A stretch of 64,000 nt of DNA from CAWINH01 sp963837425 (GCA_963837425.1 CAWINH010000002.1:248001-312000); one strand, 5' to 3'; shown: positions 38,488 through 48,003, counted from the stretch's first letter. Notes: generated by a model from the letters alone, not told the origin. Numbers and translations are program-made.

Positions 38488-39636
38488 ATGTCGATCCACC
38501 TCTCGGCTGCTCGCTGGCGCGCGGTCGCGATGATCAGTGCGATCTTCGGCGCCGGCGTCTCGACCTACCTCCTCGTCGAATACACGACCGGCCAATCCGG
38601 CATCTGCCTGACCGGCTCCGGATGCGACGTCGTCCGCAACAGCGCGTTCGCGTACCCGCTCGGGATCCCGATGCCGGCCTTCGGCCTCGCCTACGACCTC
38701 GTCGCCGCCGGGCTCGTCTTCGGCACGCTTGCGAATCGGCCGCTCTTCGGGATCGCCCCGGTGCGGGCCCTCCTGGGGCTTGCATGCATGGGTGCGGCGG
38801 TCTCGGTGGCGCTGACCGCCGTCGAGGGCCTCGTCATCGGCGCGTTCTGCAGCTGGTGCCTCACGCAGGCGGTCGCCTGCTGGTTGCTGCTCGCGGCCGC
38901 AGTCGGCCTCGCGAGGAGCGGCGGCGAGCCGGGAGAGGCACGCAGCCGGCGCGCCCGACAGCAGCGCGAGCGGGAGTTCCTCGTGGAGGGGAGCAGGATG
39001 CGGCGCGTGACCGTGGGCACCGGCTCGGTGACGCTCGTCCTCTTCGCCGGACTCCTGCTTGCCGGGGCCGGCTCAGGGTCGACGACGGTCGAGAGCCCGG
39101 GTCCGGGCGCGAGCGTCCAGAACACGGGCTCGCCGCAGCTGGGGAACGGCCCGGTGACCGTCCTCGAGTTCGCGGACTTCCAGTGCCCCGCCTGCTCGAC
39201 GATCGCGCCGATCCTCCACCAGCTGGCCTCGACGAACGAGATCACCCTCGTGGCCCGCTACTTCCCGCTGCGGCAGATCCACGCAAACGCGATGGCCTCC
39301 GCCCGCGCCGCCGCCGCCGCGGACCTGCAGGGTGGCTACTGGCCCATGGCCGAGCGCCTGTACGCGGAGCAGTCGGCCTGGGAAGGGCTGGGCGGTGGAG
39401 CCGTTGACGCCTATTTCGGGACGCTGGCCGCCGACCTCGGTCTCGACGTCGGGCGCTGGACAAGGGACTACAGCTCGAGCGCGGCGCTCGACGCGGTGAA
39501 CCGCGACCTCACCGCTGCGCAGGGGCTGAATCTGCGGGGCACGCCCTCGATCTTCATCGACGGCTCGTACTACACGGGGCCGCTCTCGCCCGGCGGGCTG
39601 CAGGCGGCCATCGCCCGCGCGACTCCCGGCAGCTGA
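38488..39636 (+). CDS. VKOR-DsbA fusion, disulfide-bond formation
   Basis: This 382-residue protein joins a VKOR membrane domain to a DsbA-like thioredoxin domain, making and relaying disulfides outside the membrane. The VKOR part (about 10-150) has four helices, loop cysteines C40 and C46, and active-site C121-S-W-C124. A further helix (about 175-195) leads to the thioredoxin fold with C233-P-A-C236 in LEFADFQCPACS and the cis-Pro in LRGTPSIFIDG. CATCCT is seven bases before the ATG. Such fusions replace separate DsbB and DsbA. Confidence 0.92.
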   Translation: MSIHLSAARWRAVAMISAIFGAGVSTYLLVEYTTGQSGICLTGSGCDVVRNSAFAYPLGIPMPAFGLAYDLVAAGLVFGTLANRPLFGIAPVRALLGLACMGAAVSVALTAVEGLVIGAFCSWCLTQAVACWLLLAAAVGLARSGGEPGEARSRRARQQREREFLVEGSRMRRVTVGTGSVTLVLFAGLLLAGAGSGSTTVESPGPGASVQNTGSPQLGNGPVTVLEFADFQCPACSTIAPILHQLASTNEITLVARYFPLRQIHANAMASARAAAAADLQGGYWPMAERLYAEQSAWEGLGGGAVDAYFGTLAADLGLDVGRWTRDYSSSAALDAVNRDLTAAQGLNLRGTPSIFIDGSYYTGPLSPGGLQAAIARATPGS

Positions 39637-39655
39637 CCGTCGCCGGGTCCGCGGC

Positions 39656-40693
39656 TCAGGCGCTGAGGCGCTCCGCCAGCCAGCCGATCGCCGTCGGATA
39701 GCGCCAGGCGGTGCCCGAGTGCGTTCCTTCGAACAGCTCGAAATGGACGATCGGCGCACCGATGCCCAGGCTCGTCAGCTCACGCTCGAACGCACGCGCC
39801 CCGAGGTCCAGGTAGAAGTCGTCACGGCTGCCGGCATCGATCCAGATCCCCCGCATCGAGCGCAGCGCCTCCGCGTGCTTCGGGGCCATGCGGACCGGAT
39901 CCCACGCCAGCCAGCGCTCCCAGACCTCCGGCACCAGGCGGCCCGTCTCGGTGTCGAATGGCAGGCGGACGGTACCGTCGGCATCGGCCGAGTAGCAGGC
40001 GGCCATGCAGTACATGTTCAGCAGCTCGCCATCGCCCGACCGCGACCGGCCCGCACGAAGCGCGAAGTCGCTCCAGAAGGCGGCGTAGTCGCCGCCATGC
40101 TCGTTGCGCAGCGCGCGGACCGCCGAGCGGATGTCCGGCAGGTAGCAGACCTCGAAGAGCGCGTCGCCGGCGTGCGTCGCCAGCGCCCCGAACAGGTCCG
40201 GCCGCAGCATCGGTGTAACCATGGCGCCGTAGCCGCCGCTGCTCTTGCCGGCGACCGCCCGATGGGCCGGTTCGGGGAGCGTGCGATACGTCGCGTCCAC
40301 GAATGGCACGATCTCGTCGCACAGGTTGGTGTGGTAGCGGCCCGTCCCCGGTGAGTCGAGGAACTGGCTCCCGCCAAGGCGGGTCCACGCGTCGACGTAG
40401 GCGACGATCGCCGGCGGCGGGCCGCCGTCCGCGAAGAGTGCGTCGACCGCCTCGGGGGTGGTGAGTGCGAAGGCTTGCCGGTTGCGCCACATGTCGACCT
40501 GGCCGGTGAGGCCCTGGAGCACGTAGACGACCGGGTAGCGCCGCTCGGGGTCGTCGTCGTAGCCGGCCGGTGTCTGCACGAGCAGTGGTCGCCGATGCGG
40601 GTCGCCGAGCGGGTTCCCGGCCAGGGCCGCGCTGTCGAGCCAATGCTCGTCGAGGCGGCCGGCGAGCGTCCGCGCCCACGGCGCTCCGCTCAC
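39656..40693 (-). CDS. alpha/beta-hydrolase esterase (esterase D-like)
   Basis: This 345-residue hydrolase shows the putative-esterase fold: YPVVYVLQGLTGQVDMW, the nucleophile elbow AGKSSGGYGAM, an acid near DAGSRDDFYLD and the His in FEGTHSGTAWRYP. No signal peptide is seen. It starts at GTG 40693, overlapping the stop of the ABC permease, so it is the last gene of the ABC operon. The coupling suggests that it handles the transported compound, but the substrate is unknown. Confidence 0.85.
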   Translation of the reverse strand: MSGAPWARTLAGRLDEHWLDSAALAGNPLGDPHRRPLLVQTPAGYDDDPERRYPVVYVLQGLTGQVDMWRNRQAFALTTPEAVDALFADGGPPPAIVAYVDAWTRLGGSQFLDSPGTGRYHTNLCDEIVPFVDATYRTLPEPAHRAVAGKSSGGYGAMVTPMLRPDLFGALATHAGDALFEVCYLPDIRSAVRALRNEHGGDYAAFWSDFALRAGRSRSGDGELLNMYCMAACYSADADGTVRLPFDTETGRLVPEVWERWLAWDPVRMAPKHAEALRSMRGIWIDAGSRDDFYLDLGARAFERELTSLGIGAPIVHFELFEGTHSGTAWRYPTAIGWLAERLSA

Positions 40694-41436
40694 GCCGTCT
40701 CCCCGGCGATCTCCACGAGGCTGAGCCGGCGGATGGCGAGCAGCGTCGCTCCGACGCCGAGGATCACGGCAACCACCACGGCGGTCGAGAGCTGCAGGTC
40801 GGCGTGGAAGACGGTGCGCGGCACGCTGGTCAGGGCGTCGGTGAAGGCGAGCGTCTGCTCGCGGATGCTGAACGTCTGGGTACCCGGGAAGAGGCCGGCC
40901 AGCAGCCCCTCCCAGACCAGGACGTAGACGAGGCCGATGATGAGCGCGCGCTTGGTGAACAGGCTGAGGGCCACGAAGACGGCGCTGTACAGCACCGAGC
41001 CGATGGCGCCGCCCACGACGAAGGCCATGACCAGCCCGGCCGAAAGGTCGCTCGCGCCGATGACGCCGGCAACGAAGAACGGGAGCGCGGTGAGAAGGAT
41101 CGAGCAGGCTGTCGCGACCACGAGCTTCGTGAGCAGCGTCGTTGCACGGCTCACGGGCTTGGCCAGCAGATAGACGGCGGTCCCGTCCTCGAGCTCCGCG
41201 CCGATCGCACCGGTGCCGAAGATGAGCGCCACCAGTGGCATGAGGGTGCGCACCCCGAAGTTGTCGAGCAGCAGGGCGGTGTTGCGGAGGGCGTTGCTCG
41301 GCTCCCCGCCGATGCGCAGCCCGAGCGCGACGAGAGCCATCACCGCGCCGAGCAGGAGCAGGAGCAGCGTTCGCCGCCGGCTCAGCAGCTCGCGCAGCGT
41401 GATGCCGGCGATGATCGGGTTCAGGACGCGGCTCAT
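40690..41436 (-). CDS. ABC-2 type transporter permease
   Basis: This 248-residue membrane protein has six hydrophobic segments, for example TLLLLLLGAVMALVALGL, LMPLVALIFGTGAIGAEL and VVVAVILGVGATLLAI. The layout is that of ABC-2/NosY-like permeases: ELEDGTAVYLLAKPVSRATTLLTK is the cytoplasmic coupling region. It overlaps the ATPase gene upstream and the esterase downstream by four bases. The substrate is unknown. Confidence 0.85.
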   Translation of the reverse strand: MSRVLNPIIAGITLRELLSRRRTLLLLLLGAVMALVALGLRIGGEPSNALRNTALLLDNFGVRTLMPLVALIFGTGAIGAELEDGTAVYLLAKPVSRATTLLTKLVVATACSILLTALPFFVAGVIGASDLSAGLVMAFVVGGAIGSVLYSAVFVALSLFTKRALIIGLVYVLVWEGLLAGLFPGTQTFSIREQTLAFTDALTSVPRTVFHADLQLSTAVVVAVILGVGATLLAIRRLSLVEIAGETA

Positions 41437-42365
41437 CCGCGCACCAGGTAGCTGAAGACGCTCTCGAGCGACTCGTCGGTGGGCATCACCTCGAACAGGC
41501 TGATCCCCGACCGTCGGGCGTGCCCGGCCACCGCGCGGCTGAAGGCGCCGAAGTCGTCGGTTCGCACGCTGATGGCCCCGTCGTCGAGCGCGACGCCGGC
41601 GGTGACCGGGTCCGCCATGAGCGCCGCGGCGAGCGCCCGGTCGTCCGACGAGCGGAGGGTGAAGGTGTGCGGGCGGTCGGTCATCAGGCGCCGGATCTCG
41701 CGAAAGTCCCCTGACGCAGCCAGGCGGCCGGCAACGATGACGAGCACCCGCTCCGCGAGCCGCTCGACCTCCTCGAGGATGTGCGAGCTGAAGAGGATCG
41801 TCCGCCCCTCGCCCGCCATCCCGCGCAGGAGGTCCATCATCTGCAGACGCTGCCGGGGGTCCATGCCGTTGAACGGTTCGTCGAGGAGCAGGATCGGGGG
41901 ATCGTGGACGAGCGCGGCGGCGACCTTCGCGCGCTGCCGCATCCCCTTCGAGTAGGTGCCGATCTGCCGGTCCTGGGCGTCCTCCAGCTCGACCGCCCCG
42001 ATCGCGCGGACCGTCGCCTCCGCCGCTGCGGCGGGTTCCATGCCCTGCAGGCGGGCCATGGCCGTCACGAACTGCCGCGCGGTGAGAAACGGGTAGACGG
42101 CCTCGGGTTCCGGCACGAGGCCGATCTCGTGATAGACGTGCGGATGACCGCGCGGGGCCATCCCCGCCACGCTGACGCTGCCTGCCGACGGTGCGAGCAG
42201 CCCCGCGATCAGGTGCAGGATCGTCGACTTTCCCGCTCCGTTGGGCCCGAGCAGTCCGGTGACCCCGTGGTCGAGCGTGAAGCTGATGTCGTTGACCGCC
42301 ACGACGTTCCCGTACCAGCGCGAAACTGCGCTCAGCTCGACCGCCGGCGGCGCCTCGCCGCTCAT
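41433..42365 (-). CDS. ABC transporter ATP-binding protein
   Basis: This 310-residue ATPase has Walker A LGPNGAGKST, the signature YSKGMRQRAKVAAALVHDP, Walker B ILLLDEPFNGMDP and the switch SSHILEEVE, the CcmA/NosF/DrrA style. About 70 residues follow the ATPase core. ATG 42365 overlaps the upstream permease stop and its own stop overlaps the downstream permease, placing it in the middle of a five-gene operon. Confidence 0.9.
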   Translation of the reverse strand: MSGEAPPAVELSAVSRWYGNVVAVNDISFTLDHGVTGLLGPNGAGKSTILHLIAGLLAPSAGSVSVAGMAPRGHPHVYHEIGLVPEPEAVYPFLTARQFVTAMARLQGMEPAAAAEATVRAIGAVELEDAQDRQIGTYSKGMRQRAKVAAALVHDPPILLLDEPFNGMDPRQRLQMMDLLRGMAGEGRTILFSSHILEEVERLAERVLVIVAGRLAASGDFREIRRLMTDRPHTFTLRSSDDRALAAALMADPVTAGVALDDGAISVRTDDFGAFSRAVAGHARRSGISLFEVMPTDESLESVFSYLVRG

Positions 42366-43273
42366 GCCGCGATGCGCCGGTAGCGCCACATGACGACCGC
42401 CAGGCCAACGAGGGAGATCGCGAGGGTCAGGACGCCGAAGATCGGCAGGGCGAGGTGCGTGTCGCTCACCGGCGAGTCGGGCAACGAGGCGCCCAGCAGC
42501 CAGTCCCGTGTCCCGTCGATCGAGACGAACGGATTGATGAGTGGGCCGAGCCGGCTCATCGTGCCCCGCGTCGCGTCGTGGAGGATGGCGCCGGTCACCG
42601 ACGTGACGATGAAGACGGCGATGATCGCGCCGCTGGCGTACGCGCGCCGCGGGGTGTAGGCCGAGATGGCGAGGCCCAGGCCTGAGAGGGGGATCGCGTA
42701 CAGGATCGGCGCACCGATGATCTGCGGCACGTTCTTCAGCTGGTCGCCGAACGCCTTCGGCACGTCCGAGGCGGCGAGCACCGAGCCGCCGAAGATGACG
42801 AGCAGCGGCGCGAGGCAGAGGATCACGATCGCGGTCGCCAGCGCCGCCCACTTGGCGAACACGTAGTCGCTCCGCTTCAGTGCGTGGCTGAAGTAGAGCG
42901 AGAGGACGTGGTGGCGCTGGTCGGAGCTCACGATCTCGGGTGCCTGCGCGGCCACGAACAGGGCGATGATGACCTGCATGCCCCACAGGTAGTTGTCGTA
43001 GCTGAACGGGCTCGCGGAGCCAACGGGCACCAGGGCGCTGATCGCGGCGGCCACGCCGGCGGGGATGATGGCGATCGCCGACAGCCCCCAGGGGATGATC
43101 TTGGCCCGCGCGCTGCGGCCCAGCCCGAACGCCTGCCGCAGGCTGGCGTTGTAGAGCGTCCGGATCGCGTAGGCGCGGCCGAGCCGCTGGCCCTCGTAGT
43201 TGCGGTAGCCGAGGTCGTAGATCGCGCCGGAAGCGCTCTGGCGCGTGCCGGGCAGCCCGTCAGGCGGCGTCAT
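42362..43273 (-). CDS. ABC-2 type transporter permease
   Basis: This 303-residue membrane protein starts MTPPDGLPGTRQSASGAIYDLGYRNYEGQRL. About six helices follow, such as IIPWGLSAIAIIPAGVAAAI, ALATAIVILCLAPLLVIFGG and FGVLTLAISLVGLAVVMW. The start overlaps the end of the upstream ATPase gene by 14 bases. Together with that ATPase it forms the first of two complete ABC units in this operon. Confidence 0.85.
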   Translation of the reverse strand: MTPPDGLPGTRQSASGAIYDLGYRNYEGQRLGRAYAIRTLYNASLRQAFGLGRSARAKIIPWGLSAIAIIPAGVAAAISALVPVGSASPFSYDNYLWGMQVIIALFVAAQAPEIVSSDQRHHVLSLYFSHALKRSDYVFAKWAALATAIVILCLAPLLVIFGGSVLAASDVPKAFGDQLKNVPQIIGAPILYAIPLSGLGLAISAYTPRRAYASGAIIAVFIVTSVTGAILHDATRGTMSRLGPLINPFVSIDGTRDWLLGASLPDSPVSDTHLALPIFGVLTLAISLVGLAVVMWRYRRIAA

Positions 43274-44177
43274 TCGCTCGCTCCGCGCGGAACAGGTCCT
43301 CGAGCCGATGGCGGCGCTGCTCGAGGCGCAGGAGGCTGAGGCCCAGGTCGTCCACGGCGTCACGTACGCGGTCGTAGGGATGCTCGTCGGGGCAGTCCAC
43401 GAGCACCGTGCGGCCCTCAACTGTGACCGCCAGGCCGTCGGCCGACAGGCGGGCGGCGAGCGCATCGGCTCCATCCTCGACCTCCACGCCCAACGTGCCG
43501 GTGCGTTGCGTGAAGCTGGCGATCGTGGCGGCGCGCAGCAGCTTGCCCGCGTCGATGGCCAGCAAGAAGGTGCAGACCCGCTCGATCTCGCCGAGCAGGT
43601 GGCTGGCGACCACGGTGGCGATGCCGAACTCGGTGCCGGTGCGCTTCACGAGGTTGAGCATCTCGTCGCGTCCCGCCGGGTCGAGCCCGTTCGTCGGCTC
43701 GTCGAGGAGCAGGAGCTTCGGGTCGTGGACGAGCGCCTGCGCGAGCTTCACCCGCTGCTTCATCCCGGTCGAGTAGCCGCCGATGGGCCGATATCGCTCT
43801 TCGTAGAGACCCACGTGGCGCAGGACCTCGGCGGTGCGCTCGCGTGCCGCTGCCGACGGCAGGCCGGCCATGCGACCCATGTGGCTCACGAAGTCGGTGG
43901 CCGACACGTCCTCCGGCAGGCAATCGTGCTCGGGGAGGTAGCCCACGAACTGGCGGATCTCCGGGCCATGCCGCGCCACGTCGAGCCCCATGACGCTCGC
44001 CTGCCCGCTCGTCGGCTCCAGCAGCCCAAGGAGGATCTTGATCAGCGTGCTCTTGCCGGCGCCATTCGCGCCGACCAGGCCGATGATGCCCGGCTCCACC
44101 TCGAGATCCAGGCGGTCGAGGGCGGTGACGCTGGTGCCGTATCGCTTGGTGAGCGCGGTGGTGGCGATCAGGGGCAT
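43260..44177 (-). CDS. ABC transporter ATP-binding protein
   Basis: This 305-residue ATPase has Walker A VGANGAGKST, the signature YSTGMKQRVKLAQALVHDP, Walker B LLLLDEPTNGLDP and the switch ASHLLGEIE. It resembles the other ATPase in this operon and probably arose by duplication. TAGACT is 10 bases before the ATG, so it can begin its own transcript, although the YHS gene ends only 25 bases upstream on the same strand. Confidence 0.9.
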   Translation of the reverse strand: MPLIATTALTKRYGTSVTALDRLDLEVEPGIIGLVGANGAGKSTLIKILLGLLEPTSGQASVMGLDVARHGPEIRQFVGYLPEHDCLPEDVSATDFVSHMGRMAGLPSAAARERTAEVLRHVGLYEERYRPIGGYSTGMKQRVKLAQALVHDPKLLLLDEPTNGLDPAGRDEMLNLVKRTGTEFGIATVVASHLLGEIERVCTFLLAIDAGKLLRAATIASFTQRTGTLGVEVEDGADALAARLSADGLAVTVEGRTVLVDCPDEHPYDRVRDAVDDLGLSLLRLEQRRHRLEDLFRAERANDAA

Positions 44178-44202
44178 GCCACCGAGGAGTCTACCCGGCG
44201 CG

Positions 44203-44403
44203 CTACATGTCCGGATGGAAGCTCGGGTCCAGCGCGCGGGCCGGGTCGTCGCGGAAGTCGAGCAGGCATCCGCGCGCGCAGAAGTAGTAGGTTTCGCCCG
44301 CGTACTCGAAACTCAGCCCGGCCGCCTCTGCGTCGCGGATCGTCACGGTCATGCCGCACACCGGGTCGACGGCGGAATCGGGCCGCGTGTCCTGGATCGT
44401 CAT
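44203..44403 (-). CDS. YHS-domain metal-binding protein
   Basis: This 66-residue protein is almost entirely one YHS domain: VDPVCGMTVTIRDAEAAGL, then YAGETYYFCARGCLLDFRDDP. The cysteines in CGM and CARGC are those thought to bind copper or another metal. A strong ribosome site (GGAGAAGGAG) precedes ATG 44403. It lies 20 bases after copA, so it is probably a copper chaperone or sensor made with the pump. It is too short for many gene finders. Confidence 0.85.
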   Translation of the reverse strand: MTIQDTRPDSAVDPVCGMTVTIRDAEAAGLSFEYAGETYYFCARGCLLDFRDDPARALDPSFHPDM

Positions 44404-44423
44404 TGCTCTCCTTCTCCTTGGTG

Positions 44424-46706
44424 TCAGCCCGCGGTGCGGAAGCGCCGCAGGCGCAGCGAGTTGCTCACGACGCTGACGCTCGAGAGCGCCATTGCGCCGG
44501 CGGCGAGCGCCGGTGACAGCAGCCAGCCGGTGAGCGGGTAGAGGAGTCCGGCGGCCACCGGGATCAGCAGCAGGTTGTACCCGAACGCCCACCCGAGGTT
44601 CTGGCGGATCGTCCGCATCGTGGCACGCGAGAGCCGGACGGCCGCGGGCACCGCTCGCAGATCCTCCCCGACCAGGGTGACGTCGGAGGCCTCGACCGCG
44701 ACGTCGGCTCCCGTGCCGATGGCGATCCCGAGGTCAGCCTGGGCCAGCGCCGGGGCGTCGTTCACGCCGTCGCCGACCATCGCCACCAGCGAGCCGCCGG
44801 CCTGCAGCTCGGCGACGCGGCGCGCCTTGTCCTCGGGTCGGACTTCGGCAAGGACGCGATCCGCGCCGATGCCCACCGCCTCCGCGATGCTCCGTGCGGT
44901 GGCGGCTCGGTCCCCGGTGATCATCCACACGTCGAGGTCCATGGCGCGCAGGCGGCGCACAGCTTCGGCGGCCTCCGGCCGGACCGTGTCGGCCAGGGTG
45001 ATGACCCCCGCTGCATTCCCGTCAACCGCCACCAGCACCGGGGAGCCACCGCGAGCGGCGGCGGCGGCCACGGGCTCGTCAAGCCGTCCGCTGGCGATCC
45101 CCGCCGCCGCGAGGTGCGCCGCATTGCCCACGATCACTCGCCTGCCGTCGACGTCGGCGGTCACGCCCCCGCCGGCGGCGGCGCGGAAGTCGCGCGCCGC
45201 GGGGAGATCGAGCCGCCGCTCCTCGGCCGCTCGAACGATCGCCTCCGCCAGCGGGTGTTCACTGCCGCGCTCAGCCGCCCCCGCCAGCCGCAGCAGGTCT
45301 GCCTCCCGATACCCGTCAACGGCCAGGACGTCGCGTACCGCCGGCTGCCCATGGGTGAGCGTGCCGGTCTTGTCCAGGACGACCACGCCGATGCGCTCGG
45401 CGCTCTCCAGGGTGGCTCCGTCGCGGATCAGGATGCCCGCCTCGGCACCCTTGCCGGTGCCGACCATGATGGCGGTCGGCGTCGCGAGGCCCATCGCGCA
45501 CGGGCAGGCGATGATGAGAACGGCGATCGCCGCCGACAGCGCGAAGGGCAGGCGCGGGTCCGGGCCGAGCAGCAGCCAGCCGACGAAGGCGATTGCGGCC
45601 AGTACCAGCACCCCGGGGACGAACCATCCGGTCACCGCGTCTGCGACGCGCTGGATGGGTGCCTTGGATCCCTGCGCCCGCTCGACGAGTCGAACGATCT
45701 GGGCCAGCGTCGTGTCGCGGCCGACCCGCTCGGCTCGCATCACGAACGAGCCGGAGGCGTTCATCGTGCTGCCGATGACGCCGTCGCCGTCGCGCTTCTC
45801 GATCGGGATCGACTCCCCGGTGATCATCGACTCGTCGACCGCTGAGGAGCCGTCGACGATGACCCCGTCGACCGGCACCCGATCGCCGGGCCGGACCCGC
45901 AGCAGGTCGCCGACGCGCACCTCATCGAGCGGCAGATCGGCCTCCACGCCGTCCCGCAGCACCCTCGCGGTCGTGGGGCGCAGGCGCAGGAGCGCTGCGA
46001 CCGCGCCTGCCGCCTGGCCCCGCGCGCGCGCCTCGAGCCAGCGTCCGAGCAGCACGAGCCCGATGATCACCGCTGCGGAGTCGAAATACGTCTCCAGCCC
46101 CAGGCCGGCCGAGGTCACGAGCTCCGGCAGCAGGGTCACGACCAGCGAGTAGCCGTAGGCCGCCAGCGTTCCCATGGCGACCAGGGTGTCCATCGTGAGA
46201 TCGCCATGCGGCAGCCCACGGGCCGCACGGACCAGGAAGCGACGGCCGAGGACGAACTCGACGAAGGTGGCGGGCGCCAGCATCCAGACGTTCATCCGCG
46301 CGAGCGGCCAGCCGGTGCCTCCCGGCCACAGCATGACCGTCATCATCGCGAGCCCGATCGCCGTGGCGGCGATGGCGCTGAACAGCAGCTCGCGGCGTTC
46401 TTCCGCGCGAGCCCGCGCATCAGCTTCCTCTGCCTCGGGGCCGATGGCAGCGGCCCGCCGGTCTATGCCCACTCCGTAGCCCGCCGCCTCGACGGCGGCC
46501 ACCAGCCCGCCGCGATCGATGCGTGACGGGTCGTAGTGGACCGTGGCGCGCTCGGTGGCAAGGTTGACCGTCGCGGACGTCACCCCATTTGCCTTGTTCA
46601 GGAACCGCTCGACACGGTTCACGCACGAGGCGCAGGTCATTCCCTCCACGGGAAGGGAGAGCTCGGCGATCGGCTCGGTCGTTTCGGGACGGGTCTCTGT
46701 CACCAC
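44424..46706 (-). CDS. copA: copper-exporting P1B-type ATPase
   Basis: This 760-residue Cu(I) pump has one N-terminal heavy-metal domain with GMTCASC (about residues 22-28) and eight membrane helices. The ion path is CPC in IIACPCAMGLATPTA, the phosphorylation site DKTGTLTHG, then SEHPLAEAI and GDGVNDAPAL. GYN in the seventh helix and VSNSLRLRR in the eighth fit copper rather than zinc. The start is GTG 46706. A palindrome 10 bases upstream resembles a CsoR site. It is followed by the YHS gene. Confidence 0.95.
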   Translation of the reverse strand: MVTETRPETTEPIAELSLPVEGMTCASCVNRVERFLNKANGVTSATVNLATERATVHYDPSRIDRGGLVAAVEAAGYGVGIDRRAAAIGPEAEEADARARAEERRELLFSAIAATAIGLAMMTVMLWPGGTGWPLARMNVWMLAPATFVEFVLGRRFLVRAARGLPHGDLTMDTLVAMGTLAAYGYSLVVTLLPELVTSAGLGLETYFDSAAVIIGLVLLGRWLEARARGQAAGAVAALLRLRPTTARVLRDGVEADLPLDEVRVGDLLRVRPGDRVPVDGVIVDGSSAVDESMITGESIPIEKRDGDGVIGSTMNASGSFVMRAERVGRDTTLAQIVRLVERAQGSKAPIQRVADAVTGWFVPGVLVLAAIAFVGWLLLGPDPRLPFALSAAIAVLIIACPCAMGLATPTAIMVGTGKGAEAGILIRDGATLESAERIGVVVLDKTGTLTHGQPAVRDVLAVDGYREADLLRLAGAAERGSEHPLAEAIVRAAEERRLDLPAARDFRAAAGGGVTADVDGRRVIVGNAAHLAAAGIASGRLDEPVAAAAARGGSPVLVAVDGNAAGVITLADTVRPEAAEAVRRLRAMDLDVWMITGDRAATARSIAEAVGIGADRVLAEVRPEDKARRVAELQAGGSLVAMVGDGVNDAPALAQADLGIAIGTGADVAVEASDVTLVGEDLRAVPAAVRLSRATMRTIRQNLGWAFGYNLLLIPVAAGLLYPLTGWLLSPALAAGAMALSSVSVVSNSLRLRRFRTAG

Positions 46707-46715
46707 CTGATCAGA

Positions 46716-46732
46716 ATACTACGGGGGAGTAT
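46716..46732 (-). promoter_or_regulatory. G-tract palindrome before copA, candidate CsoR-type operator
   Basis: ATACT-ACGGGGG-AGTAT has 5-bp arms around a G tract, the form of CsoR/RcnR-type operators. It lies 10 bases before the copA start and about 54 bases before glgA on the other strand. No csoR gene is in the window. Confidence 0.55.
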
Positions 46733-46772
46733 CAGCGACCAGTGCCATGTGTCCCGGATCTTCCCAGGGCGC

Positions 46773-46778
46773 TAGGCT
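46773..46778 (+). promoter_or_regulatory. glgA -10 element
   Basis: TAGGCT ends seven bases before the ATG at 46786, giving a leaderless start. It is one of the clearest cases of the pattern seen through the window. Confidence 0.45.
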
Positions 46779-46785
46779 TTCCGAA

Positions 46786-48003
46786 ATGGCAGCTGACCGC
46801 CTCGAGGCCCTGATCCTGACGAACGAGTTCCCGCCGACCGTGTACGGCGGGGCGGGGATCCATGTCGGCGAGCTGACGCGTGAGCTGCGCGGCCGCATCG
46901 GACTCGACATCCGGACCTTCGGCGACCACGACCAGTCGGAGCCCGGCTGGCGCGTTCGCGGCTATCCGCCGGCCCACGACCTGGATGCCGCCGACCCGCG
47001 GATGCGCGGCGCGTGGACGGCGCTGAGCCGCGACCTGGCGATGGCCGCCGACCCGGTCACCGCCGACGTCGTGCACTGCCACACCTGGTACGTCCACCTG
47101 GCCGGCCTGCTCGCGAAGCGCGCGTACGACATCCCGCTGGTCGTCACTGTCCACTCGCTCGAACCCCTGCGGCCGTGGAAGCGGGAGCAGCTGGGCGGCG
47201 GCTACGACGTCTCGACCTGGGTCGAACGGCGCGCGCTGACCGAGGCGGACGCGGTCATCGCGGTGAGCCGGGGGACGCGCGACGACGTCCTGCGCCTGTT
47301 CGACGTCGAGCCCGAGCGCATCCCGGTCATCCACAACGGGATCGACGCCGAGTTCTTCCACCCCGACCCGGCGACCGATGCGCTCGTGCAGTACGGCGTC
47401 GACCCGGACGTGCCCTACATCCTGTTCGTGGGTCGCGTCACGCGGCAGAAGGGGATCGTCCATCTCGTCCGTGCCCTCCGGCGCCTGGACCCCGGCATCG
47501 GCGCGGTGCTGGCCGCGGGCCAGCCCGATACGCCGGAGATCGGCGCCGAGATGGCGGCCGGCGTGGCTGCGGTCCAGGCGGAGCGCCCGAACATCGTCTG
47601 GATCCGTGAGATGGTGAGCCGCGAGGCGGTCCGCCAGCTGTACAGCCACGCCGCCCTCTTCGTATGCCCGTCGGTCTACGAGCCGTTCGGGATCATCAAC
47701 CTCGAGGCGATGGCCTGTGAGCGGCCCGTGGTGGCGAGCGCTGTCGGCGGCATCCCCGAGGTCGTGGTCGACGGTGAGACCGGGCGCCTGGTCCCCGTCG
47801 AGCTACGCGCGGACGATCCGATGTCGCCGGCCGAACCGGACGCCTTTGCCGCGGACCTGGCGAGCGCGATCAACGCCCTGATGGCCGATCCGCGGCGGCG
47901 CGAGGAGATGGGTCGCGCCGGTCGCGCGCGAGCCGTGTCCAACTTCAGCTGGGGTGCCATTGCCGAGGAGACGATCGGGCTGTACCGCTCGCTGGCACGC
48001 TGA
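46786..48003 (+). CDS. glgA: GT4 glycogen/maltose-1-phosphate synthase, actinobacterial GlgA type
   Basis: This 405-residue GT4 enzyme resembles the GlgA/GlgM found in actinobacteria, which adds glucose from a nucleotide sugar to an alpha-glucan or to glucose-1-phosphate. ILTNEFPPTVYGGAGIHVGEL holds the donor-binding glycine loop, HCHTWYVHLAG the acceptor site, and SVYEPFGIINLEAMACERPVV the E-x7-E motif. ATG 46786 follows TAGGCT by seven bases. There is no other glycogen gene beside it. It is divergent from copA. Confidence 0.88.
   Translation: MAADRLEALILTNEFPPTVYGGAGIHVGELTRELRGRIGLDIRTFGDHDQSEPGWRVRGYPPAHDLDAADPRMRGAWTALSRDLAMAADPVTADVVHCHTWYVHLAGLLAKRAYDIPLVVTVHSLEPLRPWKREQLGGGYDVSTWVERRALTEADAVIAVSRGTRDDVLRLFDVEPERIPVIHNGIDAEFFHPDPATDALVQYGVDPDVPYILFVGRVTRQKGIVHLVRALRRLDPGIGAVLAAGQPDTPEIGAEMAAGVAAVQAERPNIVWIREMVSREAVRQLYSHAALFVCPSVYEPFGIINLEAMACERPVVASAVGGIPEVVVDGETGRLVPVELRADDPMSPAEPDAFAADLASAINALMADPRRREEMGRAGRARAVSNFSWGAIAEETIGLYRSLAR

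Noticed and set aside
44178..46706. Identification of the ABC units as NosDFY for N2O reductase maturation
   Set aside because: No nosZ, nosD or nosL is present, and the ATPases and permeases lack features specific to NosF/NosY.
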